Shown: positions 16,148 to 25,383, counted from the stretch's first letter. The stretch: 64,000 nt of DNA from Deinococcus sp. KSM4-11 (GCF_004801415.1 NZ_SSNX01000006.1:124001-188000), one strand, 5' to 3'. A program made the numbers and translations. Notes: generated by a model from the sequence alone, not told the origin.

Positions 16148-17548
16148 ATGAGCACCCTGCCCACGTCCACGTCCGTGCACGCGCCGCCTGCCACCGGGCA
16201 CGCCATCGTCCTCGGGGCCAGCATGGCGGGCCTGCTGGCCGCCCGCGTCCTGGCCGACCACTACGCCCAGGTCACGGTGCTCGAACGCGATCCGCTGCCC
16301 AACGAGACCGCGCCGCGCCGGGGAGTGCCGCAGGGCCGTCAGCCTCACGGGTTGCTGGCGGCGGGCCTCCGAACCCTCGACCGGCTGTTTCCGGGCTTCG
16401 GCGCCGAGCTGGTGCAGGCCGGAGGCCTTCCCGGCGACAGCAGCTGGAACATCCGGTGGTATCAGGTCGGTGGCTTCAAGGTGCGCCAGAGAAGCGATGT
16501 CCACGGCGTGCTGGCCAGCCGTCCGCTGATCGAGGGGGTCGTGCGCGAGCGCGTGCGCCGCCTGCCCAACGTGCAGTTCCGGGATGATGTCAGCGTTCAG
16601 GGCCTGCTGCACGGGGAGGGCCGGGTTCGTGGCGTGCAGCTGGAAGACCGGCGCCAGGGTCGGCACGAGGAGCTGAGCGCCGATCTGACGGTGGACGCCA
16701 CCGGACGCGGCTCCAGAAGCCCCGCGTGGCTCCGGGCCCTGGGCTACGCGGCGCCCGCGGAGAGCGTGGTTCGCATCGACGTGACCTACACGTCGCAGGT
16801 CTACCAGGACGCGGCGCCACAGCATCCGGACGACGTGAACGCCTACATCATCATGGAGGAAGCGCCGCACGGCAAACGGGGCGGCGTGGCCCTCAGCTGC
16901 GAGCACGGCCGCTGGATGATCGGGCTGGCCGGAATGCTCGGCGAGCAGCCGCCCAGCGATCCCGTGGGATTCCACGCCTACGCCCAGGCCCTGCCGTCGC
17001 CCGAGATCGCCCGCCTGATCGAGCGCCTGACTCCACTGGGCGCGCCGGTCACCCACCATTTCCCGCACAGCCAGCGCCGCCACTACGAACGCCTGACCCG
17101 GTTTCCGGAGCAGTACCTGGTGATGGGCGACGCGCTGTGCAGTTTCAACCCGATCTACGGTCAGGGCATGACGGTCGCCGCCCTCGAAGCGCTCGCCCTC
17201 CAGGAGTGCCTGCGCGCGGGCGGCCAGGTCTCGTGGCAGCGCTTCTTCAAGCAGGCCGCCGGGGTCATCGACATTCCCTGGACGCTGGCGGTGGGCAGTG
17301 ACCTGGCCTATCCCCAGGTCGAGGGGCCGCGTACCGTCGCCGGGCGCCTGATCCAGCGCTATGTCCGCCATGTCCATCTGGCCGCCCAGCACGACGGGCA
17401 GGTCGCGCTGGCCTTTCATCAGGTGTCCAACCTGCTCAGGCCGCCGCAGAGCCTGTTCCGTCCTGCCGTGGTCGGCCGGGTCCTGCGGGCGCGGCTGGGA
17501 CATCCGGCCGAGGGGCACCGGACGGGACAGCACGTGCCGGCGCGGTAG
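16148..17548 (+). CDS. FAD-dependent monooxygenase/oxidoreductase
   Basis: 466 aa with AAGGAGA five bases before the ATG. The FAD-binding Rossmann motif is IVLGASMAGLLAARVL followed by VTVLERD (residues about 20-47). A second motif is DLTVDATGRGSRSPAWL, and the C-terminal FAD-ribityl motif is YLVMGDALCSFNPIYGQGM. RRGVPQGRQPHGLLAAG is typical of the group that includes 2-polyprenyl-6-methoxyphenol hydroxylase-like and halogenase-like proteins. It would hydroxylate or oxidise an aromatic or isoprenoid substrate with NAD(P)H; the substrate is unknown. The LAL regulator upstream suggests inducible expression. Confidence 0.85.
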   Translation: MSTLPTSTSVHAPPATGHAIVLGASMAGLLAARVLADHYAQVTVLERDPLPNETAPRRGVPQGRQPHGLLAAGLRTLDRLFPGFGAELVQAGGLPGDSSWNIRWYQVGGFKVRQRSDVHGVLASRPLIEGVVRERVRRLPNVQFRDDVSVQGLLHGEGRVRGVQLEDRRQGRHEELSADLTVDATGRGSRSPAWLRALGYAAPAESVVRIDVTYTSQVYQDAAPQHPDDVNAYIIMEEAPHGKRGGVALSCEHGRWMIGLAGMLGEQPPSDPVGFHAYAQALPSPEIARLIERLTPLGAPVTHHFPHSQRRHYERLTRFPEQYLVMGDALCSFNPIYGQGMTVAALEALALQECLRAGGQVSWQRFFKQAAGVIDIPWTLAVGSDLAYPQVEGPRTVAGRLIQRYVRHVHLAAQHDGQVALAFHQVSNLLRPPQSLFRPAVVGRVLRARLGHPAEGHRTGQHVPAR

Positions 17549-17608
17549 GACGACGTCGGAGACCGGTGTGTGGTCGGACGCACCAATCTGATCAGAATCG
17601 ATATTCAC

Positions 17609-17639
17609 AGCAGGCGACTTGGTGAGCAGGTCGCCTGCT
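17609..17639. terminator. Hairpin between convergent genes
   Basis: Ten-base perfect arms AGCAGGCGAC and GTCGCCTGCT around an 11-base loop, lying between the monooxygenase gene and the convergent glutaredoxin gene. There is no T-run on either side, so it may stop both transcripts only weakly. Confidence 0.5.
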
Positions 17640-17778
17640 CAATAGCCGCCTGTCCGGCCAGAAGCACCAAATACCGGTTGTTTCGTCAATGGGAAATTCT
17701 ACGAGCCACACCTGGTTGATAGCGTCTCAATCATCGAGGTGACCAGCGCGTGGTGCTTCCCGGTCACACTCTGCTGCT

Positions 17779-18051
17779 CTACCAGTCCTGTTCCAGGAAG
17801 CGCCGCACCTCACCCAGGCCGAACTTCCCGCGCTGCGTTCGGCCGCTGGCCACGTGCAGCAGAGCTGGCGCGGCGCGCAGCTCGTACTGCTCGGCAAGGT
17901 GTGCGAATGCCTCGGGCTGCTCCTGTCGATGGATCACCGTGATGCGATCCCCATAGTGGCCCTTCAGCGGCCCGGCCAGGAGGCGTTTGAGGCGTTCGCA
18001 CTCGGCGCAGGCCTCCTGGGTCAGGAGGATGTAGGGAGCCGCATCAGTCAT
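17779..18051 (-). CDS. Glutaredoxin-like electron donor for ribonucleotide reductase (NrdH-like)
   Basis: 90 aa. The active-site CAEC sits in LLTQEACAECERLKRLL, followed by a thioredoxin-fold RITVIHRQEQPEAFAHLAEQYELRAAPALLHV with the cis-Pro loop at RAAPALL. It overlaps the nrdF stop by eight bases, so it is the last gene of the nrd operon. NrdH proteins reduce the class Ib large subunit; the CxxC here differs from the classic CVQC. Function is inferred from fold and operon position. Confidence 0.8.
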   Translation of the reverse strand: MTDAAPYILLTQEACAECERLKRLLAGPLKGHYGDRITVIHRQEQPEAFAHLAEQYELRAAPALLHVASGRTQRGKFGLGEVRRFLEQDW

Positions 18052-19066
18052 GGGAGACCCGCCCGGCGTGACGGCTGAGGTCGGGGAAGTCCCCCGCCCA
18101 GAGGGCGTCCACGTCCGCGTCGGTGAGGGGTTCGACGCCGATCTTGGCGTAGCTGCTGCCTTTCGCGCTGAAGAAATCGTGTGTGGTGCCGCCCGCCCGG
18201 ATGCCGTTCTGCACGACCGGGTGGATCTCCTCGTCCGGGAAGGGGCGATCCAGGGCCAGATTGTCGGCCAGCACGTTGAAATTGAAGCGGATGAAACGTT
18301 TCACGTCGCCGGTCAGGTTCAGCGGCGCGTACAGCACGTCCGTGTACGCCAGCTCGTTGCGGTACAGCGTCTGGAGGGTCTGGCCGTACCACGCGCGGGC
18401 GTAGACCTGCTCGGCGTCATTCAGGCCGTCGAACTGCTCCTGCGCGAGCAGGGCCACGTACACGCCGTGCAGCGCCTCGTCCAGGATGATCAGGTTGAAG
18501 ATCTCGCCGGCCGCCACCATGCGCCCCTGCCCGGCGAGGTACAGAGGATAGAAAAACCCGCTGTAGAACAGCGCCGTCTCCAGCATGCAGGACACGGTCA
18601 GTTTCTTCCACAGGCCCAGGCGCGACACGTCCGGATCGCCGAAGACGTCCTGGATGAACGCGATCTTGAATTGCAGGTGCGGCTGGGTGCGCACCCACTC
18701 GAAGACCTCGCGCTCCTCGCCTGCCGAGAGGAAGGTCTTGTTCATCAGGCTGTAACTGCGGGCGTGGATGTCTTCCATCATGCCCTGGAATTGCAGGGTC
18801 GCTTTGCGGATGTGCCCGCCGATCAGACCGCGCAGGGCGGGCATCCCGACCTCGCCCTGGAGCGTATCGAGCGCGTTCAGGCCCGCCGAGGCGTGGATGT
18901 ACGTCCAGCGTTCCTCGTCGCTGAGGGCGTTCCACACCAGCGCGTCGTTTGTGAGGGGAATTTCGTCGGGAAACCACAGCTGGGACGTGTATTTCTCGTA
19001 GAAGGTGGCCGAGAAGGCGTCCTCGGGCTCTGACCAGTTTGTGGCCGAAAACGGCGTATGGGACAC
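18044..19066 (-). CDS. nrdF: Class Ib ribonucleoside-diphosphate reductase, small subunit
   Basis: 340 aa. A GTG start at 19066 is set by AAGGAG seven bases upstream. Metal ligands and the radical Tyr are in order: Asp in LNALDTLQGE, Glu and His in MEDIHARSYS (Tyr four after His), Glu in CMLETALFYSGF, and Glu/His in LDEALHGVY. It holds the dinuclear metal-tyrosyl radical cofactor and pairs with NrdE to make deoxynucleotides. The neighbouring nrdI supports Mn2-Tyr activation. It is 99 bases downstream of nrdE. Confidence 0.95.
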   Translation of the reverse strand: MSHTPFSATNWSEPEDAFSATFYEKYTSQLWFPDEIPLTNDALVWNALSDEERWTYIHASAGLNALDTLQGEVGMPALRGLIGGHIRKATLQFQGMMEDIHARSYSLMNKTFLSAGEEREVFEWVRTQPHLQFKIAFIQDVFGDPDVSRLGLWKKLTVSCMLETALFYSGFFYPLYLAGQGRMVAAGEIFNLIILDEALHGVYVALLAQEQFDGLNDAEQVYARAWYGQTLQTLYRNELAYTDVLYAPLNLTGDVKRFIRFNFNVLADNLALDRPFPDEEIHPVVQNGIRAGGTTHDFFSAKGSSYAKIGVEPLTDADVDALWAGDFPDLSRHAGRVSHD

Positions 19067-19165
19067 AGGACAACTCCTTGTTGAGGCGCCTCGCCGGAAG
19101 GGGAGAGACGAAGTGGGGAGAACGCGCGGGGCGTCGAGACTTCAAACGAAGGCCCTGCCCGGCGG

Positions 19166-21253
19166 TTACACCACGCAGCTCAGGCAGTCCTGCACGTTCG
19201 TCTTGCGCAGCCGCGTGTAGTACAGGGTCTTCAGCCCGAGGCGGTAGGCGTACAGGTAGTAGCTCTGCAGGGTGCGCGTGGTGACGCTGGCCGGGACGAA
19301 CAGCGTGCAGCTGATGCCCTGATCCACGTGGCGCTGCGCGGCGGCCACCGTGTCCAGCACGCGGCGCTGATCCATGTCGTAGGCCTCCTCGTAGTACCAC
19401 TCGGTGGTCTCGTTCAGGTGTGGCATGGGGTAGATGGTGCGGGCCTTGTTGCTCGTGCGCGTCTCCACTTTCTCGGTGACGGGCATGATGCTGGCGCTGG
19501 CGTGCGACACGTAGCTGATGCTGCCGGTGGGGGCCACCGCCATGACGAAGGAGTGCGCCAGGCCGTGCGTCCGGATGTCCGCCACGAGCTGCCGCCAGTC
19601 CTCCTGGGTGGGCAGGGCATGACCGCCAAACAGGGCGGCCACCTCCGGCGTGCGGGGCGTGAAGTCGCGTTCCAGATACGGCTGGAAGTGCTCCCCGGAC
19701 TGGTAGCGGCTGCCCTCGAAGCCCCGGAATACGAACCCGGTGTCGCGGGCGATCTCCATGCTGGCCTTGCGGGCGTGGTAGTGGACGGCGGCGAAGAACA
19801 CGTCCACGAATTCCAGCGCCCCCTCGCTGCCGTACACGACTTCATTGGCGGCCAGAAAGGAGTGCAAGCCCATGGCACCGAGGCCCACAGAGCGCATCTC
19901 CTCGTTGGCGCGGCGCACGGCGGGCACCTCGCCGATGGTGGTGGAACGGGCCACGTTGTCCAGCAGCCCAACCGCGGCCCGCACCACGCGGCCCAGGTCG
20001 CCGCTGCCCATCGCCTGCCCGATCACCAGCGAGGCGAGGTTGCACGACACGTCCAGCCCCACGCGATCCTTCGCCTCCTGCCCGTAGGCGTGGAAGCAAC
20101 TGGGCAGGGTGGGTTGCAGGATCTCGCTGCACAGGTTGCTCATCTTGATGGTGCCGACGTTCGGAATCGGGTTGGCGCGGTTGGCGTTGCCCTCCAGCAG
20201 CAGGTACGGATAGCCGCTCTCGCCCTGCGTGATGGCGATGTCCTCCAGCACCCGCCGCGCCGAGACGCGTTTCTTGCGGATGCGGGGGTTGTCGGCGAGC
20301 GTCTGGTACTCGCGCGTCCAGTCGATGTCGGTGAACTCGCAGCCGGTCTCCTGCCACAGCGAGTGCGGGTAGAACTGGAAGATGTCCTCGCCCGCGCGCA
20401 CCTTCTCCATGAAGATGTCGGGGATCGTCGCGCCGACGCTGAGGGTCTTGAGGCGGGCGTCCTCGTCGGTGGCGATCTTCTTGGCGTTCAGCGTGTCTTG
20501 GAAGTCCGCGTGCATGACGCTCAGGTAGATGGCTCCCGCGCCGGGGCGCTGCCCGGCCTGGTCGGCGTAGCGCAGCATGTTGTCGAGCATCTTCGCCACG
20601 CCCATCACGCCCTTCGTGACGTTCTGGATGCCGCGCAGCGACTCGCCCCGCGCCCGCAGGTTGCTGACCTCCACCCCGATCCCCCCGCCGCCCTTGCTGA
20701 GTTCGGCCACGAAGGACAGCGTTTTGGTGATGGACTCCAGGTTGTCCGTGCAGTCCTGGAGCAGGAAGCAGCTCACCAGACGCCCCGTGTTCGCCTTTCC
20801 GCTGTTCATCAGCGTGGGCGTGGCGGGCGTGAAGGTCTGGTTCACCAAGTGGTGCACCAGTTCCAGCGCCTGCCCGGCCGTCTCCGAGCGGGCAAGGGCC
20901 GTGATGCTCATGCGGTCCTCGTAGCGTTCCAGCCAGCGGGCACGATCCGGCGTCATGGTGGCGTACTCGCTGTAGAACTTGTACGCCCCCATGAACGACT
21001 GGAAGCGGAACCTGTACGAGTACGCCCGGTCGAAGACGGCCTGCACGTCCTCCCAGGCGTAGCGGTCGAACACGGAGGCGTCCCACACGCCGTGCTCCAC
21101 CAGGTACCGGACTTTCTCGCGCAGGGTGTGGAAGAACACCGTGTTCGGGTTAACCTTCTCCTGGAAATAGACCTGTAGGGCGTCCAGGTCGTGCCGTGTA
21201 TCCACGCTCGTGCCGGTGAGCACCCTGTTGTTGAGTTCAATCCAGCGTTCCAT
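19166..21253 (-). CDS. nrdE: Class Ib ribonucleoside-diphosphate reductase, large subunit
   Basis: 695 aa from ATG 21253, chosen because GGAGG lies a few bases upstream; the open frame beyond it has no ribosome site and reads as low-complexity. Catalytic features: TPTLMNSGKANTGRLVSCFLLQD (first redox Cys), the MSNLCSEI thiyl-radical Cys, the SYVSHASASIMPVTEKVETRTSNKARTIY substrate loops split over several segments, and a C-terminal CLSCVV pair that hands electrons from glutaredoxin. It lacks the long N-terminal ATP-cone of class Ia enzymes, as expected for NrdE. Its start overlaps the end of nrdI by 17 bases. Confidence 0.95.
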   Translation of the reverse strand: MERWIELNNRVLTGTSVDTRHDLDALQVYFQEKVNPNTVFFHTLREKVRYLVEHGVWDASVFDRYAWEDVQAVFDRAYSYRFRFQSFMGAYKFYSEYATMTPDRARWLERYEDRMSITALARSETAGQALELVHHLVNQTFTPATPTLMNSGKANTGRLVSCFLLQDCTDNLESITKTLSFVAELSKGGGGIGVEVSNLRARGESLRGIQNVTKGVMGVAKMLDNMLRYADQAGQRPGAGAIYLSVMHADFQDTLNAKKIATDEDARLKTLSVGATIPDIFMEKVRAGEDIFQFYPHSLWQETGCEFTDIDWTREYQTLADNPRIRKKRVSARRVLEDIAITQGESGYPYLLLEGNANRANPIPNVGTIKMSNLCSEILQPTLPSCFHAYGQEAKDRVGLDVSCNLASLVIGQAMGSGDLGRVVRAAVGLLDNVARSTTIGEVPAVRRANEEMRSVGLGAMGLHSFLAANEVVYGSEGALEFVDVFFAAVHYHARKASMEIARDTGFVFRGFEGSRYQSGEHFQPYLERDFTPRTPEVAALFGGHALPTQEDWRQLVADIRTHGLAHSFVMAVAPTGSISYVSHASASIMPVTEKVETRTSNKARTIYPMPHLNETTEWYYEEAYDMDQRRVLDTVAAAQRHVDQGISCTLFVPASVTTRTLQSYYLYAYRLGLKTLYYTRLRKTNVQDCLSCVV

Positions 21254-21665
21254 GCGTGCCTCCGGTGAAGGTGACGGTCTGAAGGTTCGTGGGGTTGGGG
21301 GCCGTGGCGCTCGCCAGCCAGGCAAGGATGAGGGCCACGTCCGCATCGGTGCCGCCCTTGTTGACCTTGGCGATGATGGGAACGGCGTGCTCGGCGGCAA
21401 TCACGTCCGCCGCGCGGGCGAAGTTCGTGCCCCAGTGGTAGGAACCGCTGGCGACGACCCCACGCAGGCCGCGCCCGGCCCCGCGCAGGAACGCGCGTGT
21501 GGACTCGGGTACGTCACCCCGGTGGAAGGTGTAGGTCAACAGCAAGAAGGGGTCGCCGATCCAGCCGGAACGCACGTCCTGCACGTCCATGCCGGCGGCC
21601 CGCGCGGCAATCCGGTGTGCCAGTCGCCGGACGTTCCCCGTCAGCGAGTCGAAGACCAGGTGCAC
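21237..21665 (-). CDS. nrdI: NrdI flavodoxin-like activase for class Ib ribonucleotide reductase
   Basis: 142 aa from a GTG at 21665 without a clear ribosome site. It opens LVFDSLTGNVRRLAHRIA (flavodoxin phosphate loop) and continues with FLLLTYTFHRGDVPESTRAFL, GLRGVVASGSYHWGTNFARAADVI and the VPIIAKVNKGGTDADVALI tail of NrdI. It supplies oxidant for assembling the Mn2-Tyr cofactor of NrdF. It is the first gene of the operon; the riboswitch and terminator lie directly upstream. Confidence 0.93.
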   Translation of the reverse strand: MHLVFDSLTGNVRRLAHRIAARAAGMDVQDVRSGWIGDPFLLLTYTFHRGDVPESTRAFLRGAGRGLRGVVASGSYHWGTNFARAADVIAAEHAVPIIAKVNKGGTDADVALILAWLASATAPNPTNLQTVTFTGGTHGTLD

Positions 21666-21817
21666 GCTCAGGCCTCAGGTGCCGGGGAATGCAGCAGAGG
21701 TGAGACGAAAGACGACGTGCCGGTTGCACGTTTCGCAGTCATGGAGGCAGGGTTCAAGGCGTCTCCGGTTGTACACACGAGGAGGGCGGCACGGGCCAGT
21801 GTGGCGACCGTGCTGGG

Positions 21818-21848
21818 AAAAAAAAGACGCTCCCGGCGGGCGGGAACG
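21818..21848 (-). terminator. Intrinsic terminator in the nrd leader
   Basis: On the minus strand an eight-base stem (CGTTCCCG with CGGGAGCG, one T-G pair, loop of five at 21836-21840) is followed directly by TCTTTTTTTT. It lies between the cobalamin riboswitch and nrdI, so it is the expected expression platform for premature termination. Confidence 0.85.
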
Positions 21849-21879
21849 AGGATGTGTGGTTCAGTTGGACAAAGGATCA

Positions 21880-22035
21880 CACCTCACGCCCCTGACGCGG
21901 GGGCAAGCAACGGGCGTATCTCCGCGAGGCGAGCGTTCGGACTGAGACCGTAGCGCGACTGTGCCGGACTGAACCCCGTGCGTAACGGGGCATGACCGGA
22001 CTTCCCTCGGTTCCTGCGGAGGCTTTCACCATGAA
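21880..22035 (-). ncRNA. Cobalamin riboswitch upstream of the nrd operon
   Basis: Read on the minus strand, the leader has the cobalamin aptamer landmarks in order: GGTGAAAGCC (22030-22018), GAGGGAAGTCCGGTCATG, a hairpin CCCCGT...ACGGGG, then GTCCGGCACAGTCGCGCTACGGT, and the B12-box-like AGTCCGAACGCTCGCC (21944-21929). A GC-rich hairpin and the intrinsic terminator follow. Such switches bind adenosylcobalamin and stop transcription. Here that would shut off the B12-independent class Ib reductase when B12 is plentiful, as known for some actinobacterial nrd operons. The outer boundaries are approximate. Confidence 0.85.
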
Positions 22036-22047
22036 AGCGACAGATGG

Positions 22048-22076
22048 ATACTACATCTAGTACACGACGGGGTCAA
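22048..22076 (-). promoter_or_regulatory. Promoter of the nrd operon
   Basis: On the minus strand TTGACC (22076-22071), a 17-base spacer and TAGTAT (22053-22048). Transcription would start just before the riboswitch aptamer. Confidence 0.8.
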
Positions 22077-22343
22077 TGGTGACAGCGCTGGGAGCAGCAG
22101 CCACTTCGCTGTCTTCGGGGGCACCATAGCCGAAGAACCTTGACGGGAGCTCCGGGGCCTGGCCATGTCCTGACCCTCCCAGAGGTCTACAGTGGAAGCA
22201 GCCTGGAGGCGAAGGCAGCGTTGATGCGTGCCCTCCAGACCCGGCCACCTCTTGTCCGGTTGCGGGTGGCCGACCGTGGCCCGGCGGCACCCCACCCGTC
22301 ACGCGTCCCGACTGCGGGCGGCCAGCATCCCAAGGGAAGGCGT

Positions 22344-22672
22344 ATGAGTGAGCTCCGGAAGTTCGCCGTCATGATGGAACGTCCACCCCCCGAACGTGGA
22401 CGATGTGCGCACGTTCCTGCGTACCAGCCCGTATGCCGTGGCCCGCTCCTGGCAGGACGCCACCGAGGACTGGATCACCTTCGACCAGTTCGACGTGTTC
22501 GGCTGGTACGACGCGGTGCTCCCGCTCCCGGCCGGGCGAGTGGATGGAGCAGCGGTTCGACTGGGCGGCGCAGAGCATCCAGGAGATGGCTGGGGTCAAC
22601 GCGCGGGCGGCGGCAGTGATACGGAACATGCTGCAGGAAGCGCAGCGGGTCGCGCAGCCCCGGCATGGGTGA
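22344..22672 (+). pseudogene. Small hypothetical gene with two frame breaks
   Basis: The start ATG at 22344 has AAGGGAAGG upstream and reads MSELRKFAVMM. Coding then clearly continues in another frame as WNVHPPNVDDVRTFLRTSP and ATEDWITFDQFDVFGWYDAV, and again in a third as GEWMEQRFDWAAQSIQEMAG to the stop at 22672. The breaks fall at ATGATGG near 22373 and at GGCCGGGCG near 22545; one-base changes repair each. The joined product would be about 108 aa, of unknown family. It lies 17 bases before the dikinase-like gene, so it was probably co-transcribed with it. Confidence 0.6.
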
Positions 22673-22689
22673 GGGCACAGAGGGGGAAC

Positions 22690-25383
22690 ATGACCGCAGC
22701 GTCGTATGTCGTACCGTTCGCTAGGGTCCGCGCGGGCGACCTGCCACTGGTCGGAGGCAAGGGAGCGAACCTCGGGGAACTCACCGCAGCCGGGTTCCCG
22801 GTTCCGCCGGGCTTCTGCATCACCGTGAGGGCCTTCGAGCTGGGACTTGAGGCCCTGCCCGACCGTGAAGCAATGTGGCGCGAGCTAGAGGCCATCGCAC
22901 CGAACGACACGGCCGCCGCCCAGGCCGCGAGTGCCCGCTGGAGACCCAGGGTGGCGGCCCTGCCGCTGCCGCCCCAGGTGGACAGCGCCATGGACGCCGC
23001 GTGGCACACGCTGGGCCCGGATCACGCGTACGCGGTACGGTCCAGCGCGACCGCCGAGGATCTGCCCGGCGCCTCCTTCGCCGGGCAGCAGGACACCTTC
23101 CTGAACGTGCGGGGGCGGGAAGCGCTGCGGCGGGCGGTGCTGGACTGCTGGGCATCGCTGTACAACGGTCGCGCCATCGCCTACCGCGCCCAGCTCGGGC
23201 TCTCCCAACGTCACGTCACCCTGGCAGTGGTGGTGCAGCAGATGATTGAGCCCGAGGTGGCGGGCATCCTCTTCACCGCCGACCCCACCACGGGCCAGCG
23301 GCACGTCGCCCGGATCGACGCCGCCTTCGGTCTGGGAGAGGCCCTCGTGTCCGGGGTGGTCAGCGCCGACGCCTACCACGTGGATCGCCGGACGCGGCGC
23401 GTCATTCAGCGTGTCGTGGCGGTCAAACCCTTCGCGATCCGGTCGGCGCCGGGGGGCGGCGTCGAGCGTGTTCCCCTGAGTGGCCCGGAGCGAAGCCGCC
23501 CGGCGCTCTCGGACGCCGAGGTGACCGAACTGACCGAGATTTGCGACCGCATCGAGGCCCACTACGGCACGCCGCAGGATATCGAGTGGGCCTACCGGGA
23601 AGGACATTGGTTCATCCTGCAGGCGCGGCCCATCACGACCCTGTATCCGCTGCCGGAACCCCAGCCGGTGGACGGTCAGCTGCATGCCTACTTCAGCTTC
23701 AGCCACCTGCAGGTCATGACCGACGCCATGCCCCCGCTGGCGGCGTCGGTGTGGCGGGTACTGTTTCCCTTCGGGCATCCGCGCACGGCCCTGGACAATC
23801 CCTACCTGACGGTGGCCGGCGGGCGGCTGTATGTGGACGTCTCGTTCGCGCTGCGCCATCCGCTGCTCAGGCGCGTGATTCCCCGGGCAGTCGGCGCAAA
23901 CGTGGACGCCCGCGTCGGCGGGGCACTGGCGGCCCTGGCCGGCCGACCGGAATTCCAGCGTGGGCCGGCCCTGCACCTGTTCCGCGCGGTCCGGGGCGCC
24001 GCGCCGATCCTCCGCCAGGCGGCGCGCGTCCTGGCGTTCCCGGAACGCGGCACCGTCGCCCGACAGCAGGTGCGGTACATCCACGCCCGCATCGCGGAGT
24101 TCCGCCGGGCGCTGGACAGTGCGTCCTCGCTGGAGTTGCGGCTGGACGTGGCCCTGACCACCCTCGCATCGCTGCTGGGGCCAGCCCTCTACCCGCTGAT
24201 CGGCCGGGTGATTGCGGGCATCCTCGCCGATACCGCCCTACGCGCCCTGGGCCGGGGCGTGGCCTCCAGGGCCGACCTGATCGCCCTGGGGGCCGGGCAG
24301 CAGGGCAACGTCACCACCGAGATGGGGCTGGCGGTGGGCGACCTCGCGGACGCGGCGCGTGGCCAGCCGGCCCTGAGCGCGCACCTGCGGCGCCCCGACC
24401 TGGATGTTCGCCAACGCCTGGCGGTATCTGGGGTGCCCGGAGGTTCAGCGTTCCTCGAGCGCTGGCAGGCGTTCATGGCGCGCTACGGCGCGCGCGGGCC
24501 GGGCGAGATCGACCTCAGTCAACCGCGCTGGCACGAAAATCCCGCATCGCTGCTCAACATGGTGGTCGGCGGCCTGGAGACCGGGGAAACGGGCACCCAC
24601 CGCGCGCTGGCGACCGAATGGCAGCAGCGCGCCACCGAGGCGGCCGCGCGGGTATTGAACGCTGCCGGGCCGGTGCGACGCGTGGTGATGCGCCACCTGC
24701 TGCGTTCGGTGCGTACCTACCTGCCGCTGCGCGAGCATCCCAAGTTCATGCTCGTGCAGATGCTCGATCTGCTCAAACCGGTGGTGCTGGAGGCGAGCGT
24801 GGTGCTCACGGCGCGTGGAACGCTGGACGTCCCCGGCGACGTGTGGTTCCTCACGCTACCTGAACTGCGCGCGGCCCTGACGAATCCACCACAGGACCTG
24901 AGGTTGAGGATCGCGGCGCGGCGTGAGCGGTTCGCGGCGGACGCGCGGCGCACGCCCCCCAGGGTCATGACCAGCGACGGTGAGCAGATCAGGGGCCAGC
25001 TCCGGAGTGCGCGGGTGCCGGACGGTGCCCTCAGCGGTCAGGCCGTGTCGGCCGGAGTGGTGGAAGGTCCCGCGCGGGTCATGCGCCGACTGGACGATCC
25101 GCCGGTTCAGCCCGGCGAGATCCTGGTCGCCCCGTTCACCGATCCCGGCTGGACTCCGCTGTTTGTGGCGGCGGCCGGTCTGGTCACCGAGATCGGCGGC
25201 CTGATGACCCACGGCTCGCTGGTGGCCCGCGAATACGGACTGCCGGCCGTGGTGGGCGTCGACCGCGCCACCACCCAGATCGTCAGCGGTCAGCGCCTGC
25301 GCGTGAACGGCGACCTGGGTTACGTGGAGCTGCTGGACGACGCGGAAGCCGGTGCAACCGCACCAGTCCCACGCTCGAGCTGA
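22690..25383 (+). CDS. Rifampicin phosphotransferase / PEP-synthase-like enzyme
   Basis: 897 aa, with a purine-rich ribosome site (AGAGGGGG) before ATG 22690. The N-terminal ATP-grasp-like domain (about 1-320) carries LVGGKGANLGELTAAGFPVPPGF, YAVRSSATAEDLPGASFAGQQDTFLNV and WAYREGHWFILQARPITTL. The middle 400 residues are helical and variable, as in the rifampicin-binding domain of RPH. The C-terminal swivelling domain has the phospho-His motif GGLMTHGSLVAREYGLPAVVGV (His about 841). Length and domain order match rifampicin phosphotransferases, which inactivate the drug with ATP. Other members of the family act on unknown substrates, so the drug is not proved. Confidence 0.8.
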   Translation: MTAASYVVPFARVRAGDLPLVGGKGANLGELTAAGFPVPPGFCITVRAFELGLEALPDREAMWRELEAIAPNDTAAAQAASARWRPRVAALPLPPQVDSAMDAAWHTLGPDHAYAVRSSATAEDLPGASFAGQQDTFLNVRGREALRRAVLDCWASLYNGRAIAYRAQLGLSQRHVTLAVVVQQMIEPEVAGILFTADPTTGQRHVARIDAAFGLGEALVSGVVSADAYHVDRRTRRVIQRVVAVKPFAIRSAPGGGVERVPLSGPERSRPALSDAEVTELTEICDRIEAHYGTPQDIEWAYREGHWFILQARPITTLYPLPEPQPVDGQLHAYFSFSHLQVMTDAMPPLAASVWRVLFPFGHPRTALDNPYLTVAGGRLYVDVSFALRHPLLRRVIPRAVGANVDARVGGALAALAGRPEFQRGPALHLFRAVRGAAPILRQAARVLAFPERGTVARQQVRYIHARIAEFRRALDSASSLELRLDVALTTLASLLGPALYPLIGRVIAGILADTALRALGRGVASRADLIALGAGQQGNVTTEMGLAVGDLADAARGQPALSAHLRRPDLDVRQRLAVSGVPGGSAFLERWQAFMARYGARGPGEIDLSQPRWHENPASLLNMVVGGLETGETGTHRALATEWQQRATEAAARVLNAAGPVRRVVMRHLLRSVRTYLPLREHPKFMLVQMLDLLKPVVLEASVVLTARGTLDVPGDVWFLTLPELRAALTNPPQDLRLRIAARRERFAADARRTPPRVMTSDGEQIRGQLRSARVPDGALSGQAVSAGVVEGPARVMRRLDDPPVQPGEILVAPFTDPGWTPLFVAAAGLVTEIGGLMTHGSLVAREYGLPAVVGVDRATTQIVSGQRLRVNGDLGYVELLDDAEAGATAPVPRSS

